Assembly: GCF_029892845.1 (NCBI RefSeq)
Contig: NZ_JARXVT010000001.1
Location: 1-64,000 of the forward strand
Source: Aurantimicrobium minutum
Lineage (GTDB): Bacteria > Actinomycetota > Actinomycetes > Actinomycetales > Microbacteriaceae
Length of the DNA: 64,000 nucleotides
Reading direction: 5' to 3'
Shown here piece by piece: positions 1-9,768 of this stretch. The notes under the pieces are model-generated. The model worked only from the letters and a program-made list of their open reading frames with translations. It searched no databases and was not told where the DNA came from. Positions within the stretch are counted from its first letter, which is position 1; each line of letters starts with the position of its first letter. The translations under genes were made by a program, and so were the position numbers.

Positions 1-539
1 ACTGTTTTCCCACTGATGCGTCTATGGGCGCTCAAATGCAGCAGGAATCTGGAGTGGTCATCTATCCAGCCAATGATTTCTGTGTCGGCTCCTGATGCCA
101 GTCTCCAGTGGGTGAAATCTGACTGCCAGGTTTCATTGGGTTGATCTGCTTGGAAGCGCAGATAGGAAGAGCGGGGTCGTTTCTGAGGTTGGTCAGGGAC
201 AACATTGGCTTGTTTCAAGATGCGCCAAATGGTTGTTGTGCCGAGGCGGATGTGTTCCCGGGCTAAATGTTCTGCCAGGGTGTGGGGGCCGCAATCATGC
301 CCTGCAGTGGCAAGTTCTTGACGTAGTTCAAGGACGCGTTTGCGAATGTCTTCTGGGGTTCGCCTCGGAGATGTGTGCGGTTTCCTGGACTGGGGCCGGT
401 AAGCATCAGTGCCTTCGGCGAGGAAGCGTTTGTGAATTTTATGAACCCACGATTTAGAAACACCGTATTGTTTCGCTGCTTGCCGGTAGGAGAGTCCTTG
501 TTCAGTGATCGCGAGGATGATGACGTGGTTTTTGCCCAT
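1..539 (-). CDS. IS481-family transposase, N-terminal part (cut by window edge)
   Basis: The reverse strand from 539 reads about 179 codons without a stop and runs off the left edge, so the C-terminus is not visible. The start MGKNHVIILAI leads into a helix-turn-helix (SYRQAAKQYGVSKSWVHKI), a basic linker and a second winged-helix-like segment. It then enters a DDE/rve core: TWQSDFTHW carries the first catalytic Asp and WIDDHSRF follows a few residues later. This order is typical of IS481-family transposases. The third acidic residue lies outside the window, so intactness cannot be judged. Direct repeats just upstream (644-721) fit a position near the element's end. Alternative: a related rve-type integrase. 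Confidence 0.85.
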   Translation of the reverse strand, partial: MGKNHVIILAITEQGLSYRQAAKQYGVSKSWVHKIHKRFLAEGTDAYRPQSRKPHTSPRRTPEDIRKRVLELRQELATAGHDCGPHTLAEHLAREHIRLGTTTIWRILKQANVVPDQPQKRPRSSYLRFQADQPNETWQSDFTHWRLASGADTEIIGWIDDHSRFLLHLSAHRRISGKT

Positions 540-612
540 CACCCATCATCATGAACAAAAGTGTCAACAAGGACGCGACTCATCACTATGAACGATGTCG
601 CAAGACATCAGA

Positions 613-721
613 AATGAACCCCCGAGAATGAACCCCCGAGAACGTGTCCACTATGTCGTGGAACATCAGGGCGGGTTGGTCGGGGGTGTCCACTATGTCT
701 GGGGACAGGTGTCCACTATGT
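613..721. repeat. Short direct repeats beside the IS481 transposase
   Basis: A 14-mer, AATGAACCCCCGAG, occurs twice head to tail at 613-626 and 627-640. A 13-mer, GTGTCCACTATGT, occurs three times in the same orientation at 644-656, 686-698 and 709-721. They may be nested ends of more than one related insertion element or transposase binding sites. The exact element boundary cannot be fixed without the other end. Confidence 0.75.
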
Positions 722-772
722 GTTGGAACCAGACACCTCACACGCCACCATGTGAAGTTATTCACACTTCAG

Positions 773-809
773 ACACCTGATTACTGGAAACAGTAATGGG
801 GTGTTTTTT
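773..809 (+). terminator. Rho-independent terminator-like hairpin
   Basis: Arms 773-786 and 791-804 pair around a GAAA loop with two internal mismatches. They are followed by a T run (804-809) and another T-rich stretch. No plus-strand gene remains upstream of it in the window, so it may be left over from a gene displaced by the insertion element. Confidence 0.6.
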
Positions 810-955
810 GGTTTTCGTCCTGAAATAGACACTTTTGCCCACTCAAACATTGGGTACTTGTCGACGTTGTCGCTGGAGCGAACATTGATCCCAGTGAGCT
901 AAGTGGCCTGCCTTATTCTGAGAATGTTTTTGACATCCCTTGAGTTAGGTAATTT

Positions 956-2428
956 ATGCGTTTGTCACGCCCACACATGGCGCGGGTTATTGCCCTACTG
1001 GCTCTCTGCGCCGGGATCGGCATAGGAAACAGCTTCGGAATTGTAGCTCCGGCTTCGGCAACGACGTGTGACAGTTCACCGTCGACCTTTGTTGACCTAC
1101 AAAGTGCGTTTGCTGCCGCAACGAGTGCTGGAACAACCATCTGTTTGGGTGCGACCATCAGTGGTCCTACAAATGACGTAGTGACCGGAGGTAACCTCAC
1201 CATCCCTGCTGCCGCAAATGTCACTCTGGATCTTTCAGGATTTGATCTGAGCGTCACCGCAATCAAAACACCCACAACACTCGGTAACTGGGCGTTAGCA
1301 GGAATTACTGTTCCCAGCGATTCGACATTTCAGATTGACGCAACAGGCGGAGGCTCACTCACTGTAACCGGAGCTACAAACGGAATAACCGGTGGTGCAG
1401 GTATTGGCGGGGATTCAAACTCTTATGCGCAAAGCAACCAGATCCCCACAACAGGAAACATCACAATTAATGGCGGAGTGATCAATGCGCAAGGGGGGAA
1501 TTGGTCTGCTGCTATTGGTGGAGGTAGCCATCGAAAAGCCGGGAACATCACCATTAATGGGGGGACTGTCACTGCAACTGCTGGTTCTGGTGGGTCAGCT
1601 ATCGGAGGTGGATGGTCTCGAAGTGGCGGGGTAGTCACGATAAACGGGGGCACGATTGTAGCGACTGCGGGCGGCAGTGGTACCGCAGCGATTGGTGGCG
1701 GTTGGTCTGGGCAGAAAGTAAAAAGCTTCATTATGACGGGAGGATCTCTGACAACTCTGCCTAGCCCGGGAAGCTACGGAATGATTGTCGGGGGAAGCGG
1801 CGAGGGGACATTTGATATGTCGGGAGGAACGCTCGATGTCGTGGGGTCACCAGCGATATATTTCATCGGCGCGACCAATACCCTTTCAGGTGGAACCGTT
1901 ACTGCAACTGCAATCTTGAGTAATTCCAATGCTTTGTGGATTGGGTATCCAGTCGCTAGCACCCTGAACGTCACCGGCGGATCCTTAACGGCGACTTCCT
2001 TCGGTACTACCTCAGCAGCCATTCGAAGCTGGAATTCGAGTAGCTCTGTTCTGGTTCCCTCTTCTGGGGGCACCGTATTGAACGCAGGCTCTGGATTTGG
2101 GAGCGGAGCAGGCGCTGCCTATCCCATCGGGGCGAGCCTCGTCGGAAGCTACGGCTCGTTCTCCATGGCGGGAACTGTAGACGCCACTGCTACATCGCCT
2201 GCACAGGTGATTATCCAATTCGGAGTTTCCTCACCTTCTTCTGGTTCGAGCCTCAGTTTGGCTCCCAGTTCAAGTTTGGGTTCCACGGGAGGCACGACAG
2301 TTTCCGGGAGTACGCACGCATCCACCCCGGAAGTACTTGCTGCCACGGGGAATAACGTGCCATTTGGTGTGATTGGTCTGCTCTTTGGGCTCGGAACATT
2401 ATGTATCTTCGTTGCACGGCGAAGCTGA
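956..2428 (+). CDS. Secreted, wall-anchored Gly-rich beta-helix-like surface protein
   Basis: This is a 490-residue exported protein. Residues 1-36 are a signal peptide: basic start (MRLSRPHMAR), hydrophobic core, then APASA before a Thr/Cys-rich mature start. The middle holds imperfect repeats of about 30 residues of the form NITINGG-x-V-x(A)-x-G-x-(S/A)AIGGG, seen at least three times around residues 170-265. Such repeats are known from right-handed beta-helix or Cthe_2159-like carbohydrate-binding proteins. A Ser/Gly-rich stalk follows. The end has LAATG, a hydrophobic segment and ARRS, which is the sortase LAxTG sorting-signal layout. The stop lies 16 bp before a response regulator gene, so the protein is probably made together with the two-component system. 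Ligand and role are unknown. Confidence 0.75.
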   Translation: MRLSRPHMARVIALLALCAGIGIGNSFGIVAPASATTCDSSPSTFVDLQSAFAAATSAGTTICLGATISGPTNDVVTGGNLTIPAAANVTLDLSGFDLSVTAIKTPTTLGNWALAGITVPSDSTFQIDATGGGSLTVTGATNGITGGAGIGGDSNSYAQSNQIPTTGNITINGGVINAQGGNWSAAIGGGSHRKAGNITINGGTVTATAGSGGSAIGGGWSRSGGVVTINGGTIVATAGGSGTAAIGGGWSGQKVKSFIMTGGSLTTLPSPGSYGMIVGGSGEGTFDMSGGTLDVVGSPAIYFIGATNTLSGGTVTATAILSNSNALWIGYPVASTLNVTGGSLTATSFGTTSAAIRSWNSSSSVLVPSSGGTVLNAGSGFGSGAGAAYPIGASLVGSYGSFSMAGTVDATATSPAQVIIQFGVSSPSSGSSLSLAPSSSLGSTGGTTVSGSTHASTPEVLAATGNNVPFGVIGLLFGLGTLCIFVARRS

Positions 2429-2444
2429 CACGTACACTGTGTCC

Positions 2445-3092
2445 ATGGCCACTCCAGTTATAGAACGCCGGGGGGTGCTCATCGTCGATGACGATGCTTT
2501 ACTTCGCGACATGATCGCGCAGGTTCTCGAAAAGGCAGGATTCAACACCGTCACAGCGGCCAACGCAATTGAAGCAATTGGCCTGACTCGAACGGCAAAT
2601 CCTGATGCTGTGGTCATTGATATAGATCTGGGAATTGGTCCAGATGGACTGCAATTAGCGGAAGCCATTACTCGGGAATCCCCTGGCACAGCAATGGTGT
2701 TTCTAACCAATCTGCCGAGTGCACGGTTTAGCTCTCGACCATCTGCAACAGTGCTGGACAGTGTTGCCTATCTTCGGAAAAGTCGGCTAGCCACGAGTGA
2801 TGAACTTGTTGTTGCCTTGAACGCGGTTTTGAGTGAGCGGGTCACCCCCGAACAACGTCACGATCAACACGCGGGTGACCCATTGGCGCACCTCACGACT
2901 GCTCAACTTGAAGTGCTGCGTCTGGTGAGTGAAGGTTTGAGTAATGACCAGATAGCCGAACTCCGTCACTCCAGCACGCGGTCTGTGGAGCGACTTTTTG
3001 CCAGGACACTCGAGGCACTTCATATTGACCCCCAACAAGGTGCCGCACGAGTGCACGCTGCCCGCACCTACATTTTGGCAACGCTACGGTGA
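2445..3092 (+). CDS. Two-component response regulator, receiver plus LuxR-type HTH
   Basis: The 215-residue protein starts MATPVIERRGVLIVDDD. The receiver domain spans about residues 10-125: acidic pocket VDDD, phosphoacceptor Asp in VVIDIDLG, Thr in FLTN and the conserved Lys in YLRKS. The output domain (about 145-205) is a LuxR/NarL-type helix-turn-helix beginning LTTAQLEVLRLVSEGLSNDQIAE. I chose the ATG at 2445 because the receiver begins right after it. An in-frame GTG at 2439 and an ATG at 2373 inside the upstream gene are possible but add no domain. No strong ribosome binding site is present, so translation is probably coupled to the upstream gene. The stop overlaps the kinase start (GTGA at 3089-3092). 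Confidence 0.85.
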   Translation: MATPVIERRGVLIVDDDALLRDMIAQVLEKAGFNTVTAANAIEAIGLTRTANPDAVVIDIDLGIGPDGLQLAEAITRESPGTAMVFLTNLPSARFSSRPSATVLDSVAYLRKSRLATSDELVVALNAVLSERVTPEQRHDQHAGDPLAHLTTAQLEVLRLVSEGLSNDQIAELRHSSTRSVERLFARTLEALHIDPQQGAARVHAARTYILATLR

Positions 3093-4798
3093 ATCGATTC
3101 CCTACGCTTCTTGTCATTGGGGGAAGGTATGCCGTTGCGTGGCCAACGCTACTTTTCTATGGAATTTCGCTCGGACTATTTAACATCAGCGTTGATATAA
3201 GCCGACTCGAAGGAAATATTGCCCCACTGCTGTGGCTCACAATGATTGGCACGCTCGCTGGTCTAACGCCACTTGTCCTTGCTCAGAAAACGTTTCTTCC
3301 GGTCACTTCCCGTCCGGAACGACCTGCGATGACGATTCTTATTTGGTTGCTCTCTGGATCGCTGCGTTCGCTTGCAGTTATTTGGGCAGGAGAGCCGTTT
3401 GAACTCGTACCGAACGGGAAGATTCTGGACCGCATGGGCGCCGCAATTTTGGTCACCGCACTGACATTGATCATTGGCGAAGCAATAATTTCTCGATTCT
3501 ATTCAATTGCTGCACGTTCGCGGGAGCTGGGTAATCAGCTTGCGGTTCTTCGAACTCAACTTGAGCAGACATCGTATTTTGCCGAGCGTGATCGCGCAGA
3601 GCTCATCGCACGTACACAAGAAATATTTAGACTTGAGCTCAGAGATTTAGAAATACGACTTGCTGCACAAGATGCCGTTACAGTCACTGAGATACAACAT
3701 TTCACCGACGACTTTGTCCGCCCATTGAGTCATGAAATTGCGTCTTTGACAATTCCGGTTGAATCCCCACTGCCCATCCAAGAGCCACCATCATGGAGTG
3801 AACAGTTTCAACAACGTATTTCTGCAAGTAGTTTGATTCAACCTTTGTGGACTGTCGTGATCGTGGCAATTTTTCGTGCAGCTGGATTGCTCGTTGCAGG
3901 GAGTTCATTCGTCTTGTTTCTGCCCACACTTGTGGTGACGGCCCTAATCCTCACACTTGTGAAAATGGCAGTTCGTAGAGTCCAAGTCACGATGTGGTTC
4001 GCCGTTATCTCCTCAATTGCAGCAGCAGCAATAGCCGGCCTTATTGCTGCGCTAACTGATGGATTTCTTTTGGGCTCACAGGCTCCTTCTCGCCCCTGGA
4101 GTTATTCGATTGGGGTGATGATTGCCGCAATGATGCTTACAGCACTTAGCGCGGCAGACCAGATTTTTCATGATTATGTTGCAGAGAGTGAGAAATTAAA
4201 AGGCACTTTAGAAATGCAGAGTCACCGCGCTCGTCAAGAAATGTGGCTTGCGCGCAAACACATCGCAGCCAAAATACATGGGCCAATTCAAGGAGCCCTC
4301 CAAGCGAGCACGATGAAGCTTATGCACTTGGCCACCGGCGAATATCGTGATGTGAGTCCGGTCTTGGATTACGTCCGACAGTCCCTCTCTGAGTTGCAAG
4401 CACCCATTAGCACGTCCATTGAGGAAGTCCGGGAATCGCTCCTTGGACTTCAAGTGCTGTGGTCTGCGCAATGCAGTATCCAGAACACGATCCAACCAGG
4501 GTCATTTGCCATTCTCAAGAATGACCCTGCAAGCTGCCAGGCGGTTATTGAGGTGGTAACGGAGGGTGTCCTCAATGCTGTGAAGCATGCAAACGCCACC
4601 ACAATCTATATCGACATCCTTGAATCGAAAAGTGACATCGTAATTACTATCTGGAATGACGGTCGTTCCATTACAGAATCGGCGCAACCAGGTTACGGGA
4701 GCCGAAGCTTTGATGAGTTGTGTGCTTTTTGGAGCTTGGCAACTGTTGATGGAGGCACGTTGCTTAGTGCAACGATTGTAGGGAGTTCTCGCTCTTAG
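3089..4798 (+). CDS. Membrane sensor histidine kinase, partner of the upstream regulator
   Basis: A 569-residue protein that starts at a GTG overlapping the regulator's stop by 4 bp. About four hydrophobic segments lie within residues 7-136, then a charged coiled-coil-like stretch (about 145-185), then more membrane segments between about 245 and 358. The C-terminal third is a kinase core. The dimerisation helix has KIHGPIQGAL near residue 395, where HisKA_3 kinases usually have HD. The ATPase has an N-box-like EVVTEGVLNAVKHAN and a G1-box-like TIWNDGR. The histidine followed by Gly-Pro instead of Asp is atypical, and the G2 region is short. The genetic coupling makes it the kinase of this regulator. 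The signal is unknown. The upstream surface protein is a plausible target or sensor partner. Confidence 0.75.
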   Translation: MNRFPTLLVIGGRYAVAWPTLLFYGISLGLFNISVDISRLEGNIAPLLWLTMIGTLAGLTPLVLAQKTFLPVTSRPERPAMTILIWLLSGSLRSLAVIWAGEPFELVPNGKILDRMGAAILVTALTLIIGEAIISRFYSIAARSRELGNQLAVLRTQLEQTSYFAERDRAELIARTQEIFRLELRDLEIRLAAQDAVTVTEIQHFTDDFVRPLSHEIASLTIPVESPLPIQEPPSWSEQFQQRISASSLIQPLWTVVIVAIFRAAGLLVAGSSFVLFLPTLVVTALILTLVKMAVRRVQVTMWFAVISSIAAAAIAGLIAALTDGFLLGSQAPSRPWSYSIGVMIAAMMLTALSAADQIFHDYVAESEKLKGTLEMQSHRARQEMWLARKHIAAKIHGPIQGALQASTMKLMHLATGEYRDVSPVLDYVRQSLSELQAPISTSIEEVRESLLGLQVLWSAQCSIQNTIQPGSFAILKNDPASCQAVIEVVTEGVLNAVKHANATTIYIDILESKSDIVITIWNDGRSITESAQPGYGSRSFDELCAFWSLATVDGGTLLSATIVGSSRS

Positions 4799-4856
4799 CC
4801 AACACCGGCAAGGAAGTTAAGTGATGTTTAGAATCCCTTTCGTGAAATAGAAGTAG

Positions 4857-4882
4857 CTTGATATCAAGATACTTTTGGTAGA
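4857..4882 (+). promoter_or_regulatory. Candidate icd promoter with palindrome
   Basis: CTTGATATCAAG (4857-4868) is a perfect 12-bp palindrome whose TTGATA could act as a -35. TAGACT 15 bp later could be a -10. The spacing is short, so the promoter call is weak. The palindrome could be an operator. Confidence 0.3.
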
Positions 4883-4886
4883 CTGA

Positions 4887-7151
<2,265 letters not shown>

Positions 7152-7164
7152 GGCTCAGCCCTGT

Positions 7165-7211
7165 AACGGTTAAGCCCCTGAATCTTCAGGGGCTTAACCG
7201 TTTCTTTCTTT
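7165..7211 (+). terminator. Terminator of icd
   Basis: An 18-bp perfect inverted repeat (arms 7165-7182 and 7185-7202, AACGGTTAAGCCCCTGAA and its complement) is followed by a T-rich tail (TTTCTTTCTT). Confidence 0.9.
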
Positions 7212-7236
7212 CTACTGAGACAGGCAGAATGGGCAT

Positions 7237-7944
7237 ATGAATGCTGCACAGTTCTTAGAAAACTCCTCAGTCTCTGACGAGGTCTGGAAACTCCACCCTG
7301 ATTATGTTGCGATGCTTCTTGTTGTTGAGGGAATTCAGGGAGGCGAGAGTGATGAGCGTAGTGAGGAACTCCTCCTCGAAGCGGAAACTTCAGCAGCAGA
7401 ACTCTTAGCGGCAATGCCGATTGAAGAAGTCCCTGAGGTTCAGTTGTGGCGAGAGAAGTTTTTGAGTTTTGGCGTAAAGCCACGCGTAGCAAAGAGCAGC
7501 AGTGAAGCCCTCCTCAAGCGATGTGCCTCAGGGATGCCTCGAGTAAATCTGCTGACCGATCTCTATAACGCCGTCTCCGTGATAAACATGGTCCCTATTG
7601 GCGGCGAAGATTTTGATGCCTACGTTGGCCCTGCTCGACTCGTCATCGCAGATGGCTCGGAGAACTTTGATACGCGTGAAAACGGGGAAACAGTCAATGA
7701 ATCTCCAGAGCCAGGAGAAGTCATCTGGCGTGATGACAGTGGCGTCACTTGCCGGCGATGGAATTGGCGCCAGTGTGTTCGCACGAGGTTGACCGAAGAA
7801 ACAACGAATGCTTTCTTCATTTTCGATGGGGTTGGAGTTGATGCTCAAGCTCGCGTTGAATCAGCTGTCGCTCAGCTGACAGAGAAGCTCAGTGAATGGT
7901 GGCCAGGCGTCGTCATCACAAGCAAGGAACTCTCTAAGAGTTAA
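7237..7944 (+). CDS. B3/B4 tRNA-binding-domain protein
   Basis: The 235-residue protein matches the stand-alone B3/B4 domain family (COG3382). This domain is related to the editing region of the phenylalanyl-tRNA synthetase beta subunit. The recognisable core runs from about residue 105 (NLLTDLYNAVSVINMVPIGGEDFD) through GPARLVIADGSENF to DSGVTCRRWNWRQCVRTRLTEETTNAFFIFDG. There is no synthetase catalytic domain. Members are thought to bind or hydrolyse misacylated tRNA or related aminoacyl compounds, but the precise role is uncertain. The stop lies 6 bp from the convergent stop of the next gene. Confidence 0.8.
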   Translation: MNAAQFLENSSVSDEVWKLHPDYVAMLLVVEGIQGGESDERSEELLLEAETSAAELLAAMPIEEVPEVQLWREKFLSFGVKPRVAKSSSEALLKRCASGMPRVNLLTDLYNAVSVINMVPIGGEDFDAYVGPARLVIADGSENFDTRENGETVNESPEPGEVIWRDDSGVTCRRWNWRQCVRTRLTEETTNAFFIFDGVGVDAQARVESAVAQLTEKLSEWWPGVVITSKELSKS

Positions 7945-7950
7945 CTGCTG

Positions 7951-8664
7951 CTATTTCTGCTTCAACCAGAACTGCCGCTCATCCTCAGCGAGCTTCTCTA
8001 TGGCATAACGCAGTTCTGTGCGGGGCATCACGGCAGAATGCTTGGTGAGGAAAGCCCTCAAAACCTCAACGTCTCGCTTGCCTATCTCTCGGAGCATCCA
8101 TCCGGAAGCTTTGTGGATGAGGTCATGGCTGTCACCTAAGTGGAACTCGGCCATCGCAAGGGCATCATCGAACTCAAGTGCGCGAATGAAAGCAAAGGTG
8201 AACATAATCGAAAGCCTGCGCTCCCAGAGGGAGTCGCTCTGAGCTAGCTCTAGCAATAGCTCTCGTCTGTTTTCATCTGGCAGCAAGAACTCACCGAAGG
8301 TGGGCGCACTGGTGTCTATGAGATCCCAGTTATTGACGAAGCCGGCCTGCACGCTGGAGAGATAGAGAGCGAAGAGTTCTGCTTTCTCAACCTCTGACTT
8401 AGAGCGCTTGTAACGGTTCACCAAGATGTGCAGAGCACACAGTCTCACCTCGTGGATGGGAGATTGCAGCAGCTCGAGAGCTTCTGCAGGTGGAAGGGAC
8501 TTGTGCCGGACAGCTATTTCACGTCCTTGAGGAACGGTGAGACCAATAAAAATGTCGCCTTCGCCATATTCACCGGGACCAGTTTTGAAGTATCCAGCAG
8601 AGTGAGCCGCTCTTTCGGGGTCTGCTAATTCCTGCAGGTCCCTGATGGCTTCTTGTGCACTCAC
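7951..8664 (-). CDS. DNA alkylation repair protein, AlkD-like
   Basis: The 237-residue, largely helical protein resembles AlkD-type DNA glycosylases, which are built from HEAT-like repeats and remove alkylated purines. Visible family features are the YFKTGPGEYGEGDIFIGLTVPQ region (about residues 25-46), which includes KTGPGEY, then VRLCALHILVNRYK, NNWDLIDTSAP, WERRLSIMFTFAFIR and KASGWMLREIGKRD. The start is a GTG at 8664. It is convergent with the B3/B4 gene. Family assignment is firm. Substrate specificity is not visible from sequence. Confidence 0.88.
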   Translation of the reverse strand: MSAQEAIRDLQELADPERAAHSAGYFKTGPGEYGEGDIFIGLTVPQGREIAVRHKSLPPAEALELLQSPIHEVRLCALHILVNRYKRSKSEVEKAELFALYLSSVQAGFVNNWDLIDTSAPTFGEFLLPDENRRELLLELAQSDSLWERRLSIMFTFAFIRALEFDDALAMAEFHLGDSHDLIHKASGWMLREIGKRDVEVLRAFLTKHSAVMPRTELRYAIEKLAEDERQFWLKQK

Positions 8665-8767
8665 GTGTTAATTATGTGCCTAGAGGTATTGCTGTTCCTG
8701 CGCAGCCAGCAAGTAACCTGTGTGGAGGCTCGATGTTGAGTTCACTGTGCGCGTGGAAGGTAATGCC

Positions 8768-9700
8768 ATGAATGCTCCGTTGGGAGAAAACCTCACCCTT
8801 GCGTTGGATGCAGGGCAGACCGGCGTTCGCACCTTGCTCATCCGTGGCGCTGAACGTGAATCCAAACAGTTCCCTGGTCTAAAGACCGATTCAGAACTCT
8901 TCCCTCAGCTTGCTCACATCATCACTTCCGCCCTGGAAGGTGTGACCGAAGCTGTTTCCCTCTCAATCGGCATGACAGGGCTGACTACTTCGCAGAGCAA
9001 GCCAGATGATCTTCTCGCTATGTTGCCCTCGAATGTCTTCAGGGTTTCTCTTGCCCATGACTCCATCACCGGCTTTCTTGGAAGCATGGGAGTGGAGAAC
9101 GGCACGGTGACCGCTGTGGGAACTGGTGTGGTCACCCTTGCTGTGGGCGAAACCGAGATGGCCCGTATTGATGGCTGGGGGAACCTCATCGGGGACGCAG
9201 GGTCTGCTTATTGGATTGGGCGCGCTGGTTTGGATGCCGGGATGCGTGTTTATGACGGCCGCATCGTGGCCAGCACCCTGATTGAGTTATTGACCGAGAA
9301 CTTCTCTCATCCCGAAGAGGCATACATAGATCTACAGACGAGCCATGATCGGGTGGCCCGCATTGCCTCCTTCGCTCAGCAGGTCATTGAGCATGCTCAA
9401 GAAGATGCCGTCGCTCGCGAGATCGTGGAGGAAGCAGGCAGAGAATTAGCGATTTCCGCAGTGACTGGAGCACGACGAGTGGGCTTGTTGGAAACGGAAT
9501 CTCCACTCTTTAGCTGGGCTGGAAACATGATGAAGGCGCAGCAGCTCAAAGAATCTTTCCTGGCTCATATTGCCGAGGTCGTTCCCCATGCTGAGTTTGC
9601 TGAGCCACTCGCGGAACCAATCGACGGTGTTGCTGTCATGGATTTACTGCCACAAACCTCTCCACTGCGCAGTGTCATTCACACAGCAATAAGACCATGA
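8768..9700 (+). CDS. BadF/BadG/BcrA/BcrD-type ATPase, N-acetylglucosamine kinase-like
   Basis: The 310-residue protein has the sugar kinase/Hsp70-actin fold signature: the phosphate-1 loop LALDAGQTGVRTLL near the N-terminus and AVGTGVVTLA followed by GWGNLIGDAGSAYWIGRAGLDA (phosphate-2/ATP region). This pattern is typical of BadF/BcrAD ATPase-family proteins, which include N-acetylglucosamine/N-acetylmuramic acid kinases. The ATG at 8768 has GGAAGG 7 bp upstream. An in-frame upstream start at 8720 would add 16 residues that do not belong to the domain. A role in recycling wall amino sugars is plausible but not shown. Confidence 0.8.
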   Translation: MNAPLGENLTLALDAGQTGVRTLLIRGAERESKQFPGLKTDSELFPQLAHIITSALEGVTEAVSLSIGMTGLTTSQSKPDDLLAMLPSNVFRVSLAHDSITGFLGSMGVENGTVTAVGTGVVTLAVGETEMARIDGWGNLIGDAGSAYWIGRAGLDAGMRVYDGRIVASTLIELLTENFSHPEEAYIDLQTSHDRVARIASFAQQVIEHAQEDAVAREIVEEAGRELAISAVTGARRVGLLETESPLFSWAGNMMKAQQLKESFLAHIAEVVPHAEFAEPLAEPIDGVAVMDLLPQTSPLRSVIHTAIRP

Positions 9701-9768
9701 GTTTTTCATAGACCAATCGTTCAGACTCTGCTGATAGCTTGAGTGACGAACAAACGAAGGAGTTCACC

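Larger units (their letters stand above)
540..955. other. Non-coding stretch at the IS481 end and upstream of the surface-protein operon
   Basis: No credible gene is seen here. The left part (about 540-730) looks like the IS481 end region, with a duplicated 14-mer and three copies of a 13-mer. A plus-strand terminator-like hairpin sits at 773-809. The rest, to 955, must hold the promoter of the surface-protein/two-component unit, but no clear -35/-10 pair stands out. The sequence before the ATG at 956 (GAGTTAGGTAATTT) offers only a weak ribosome binding site. Confidence 0.6.
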
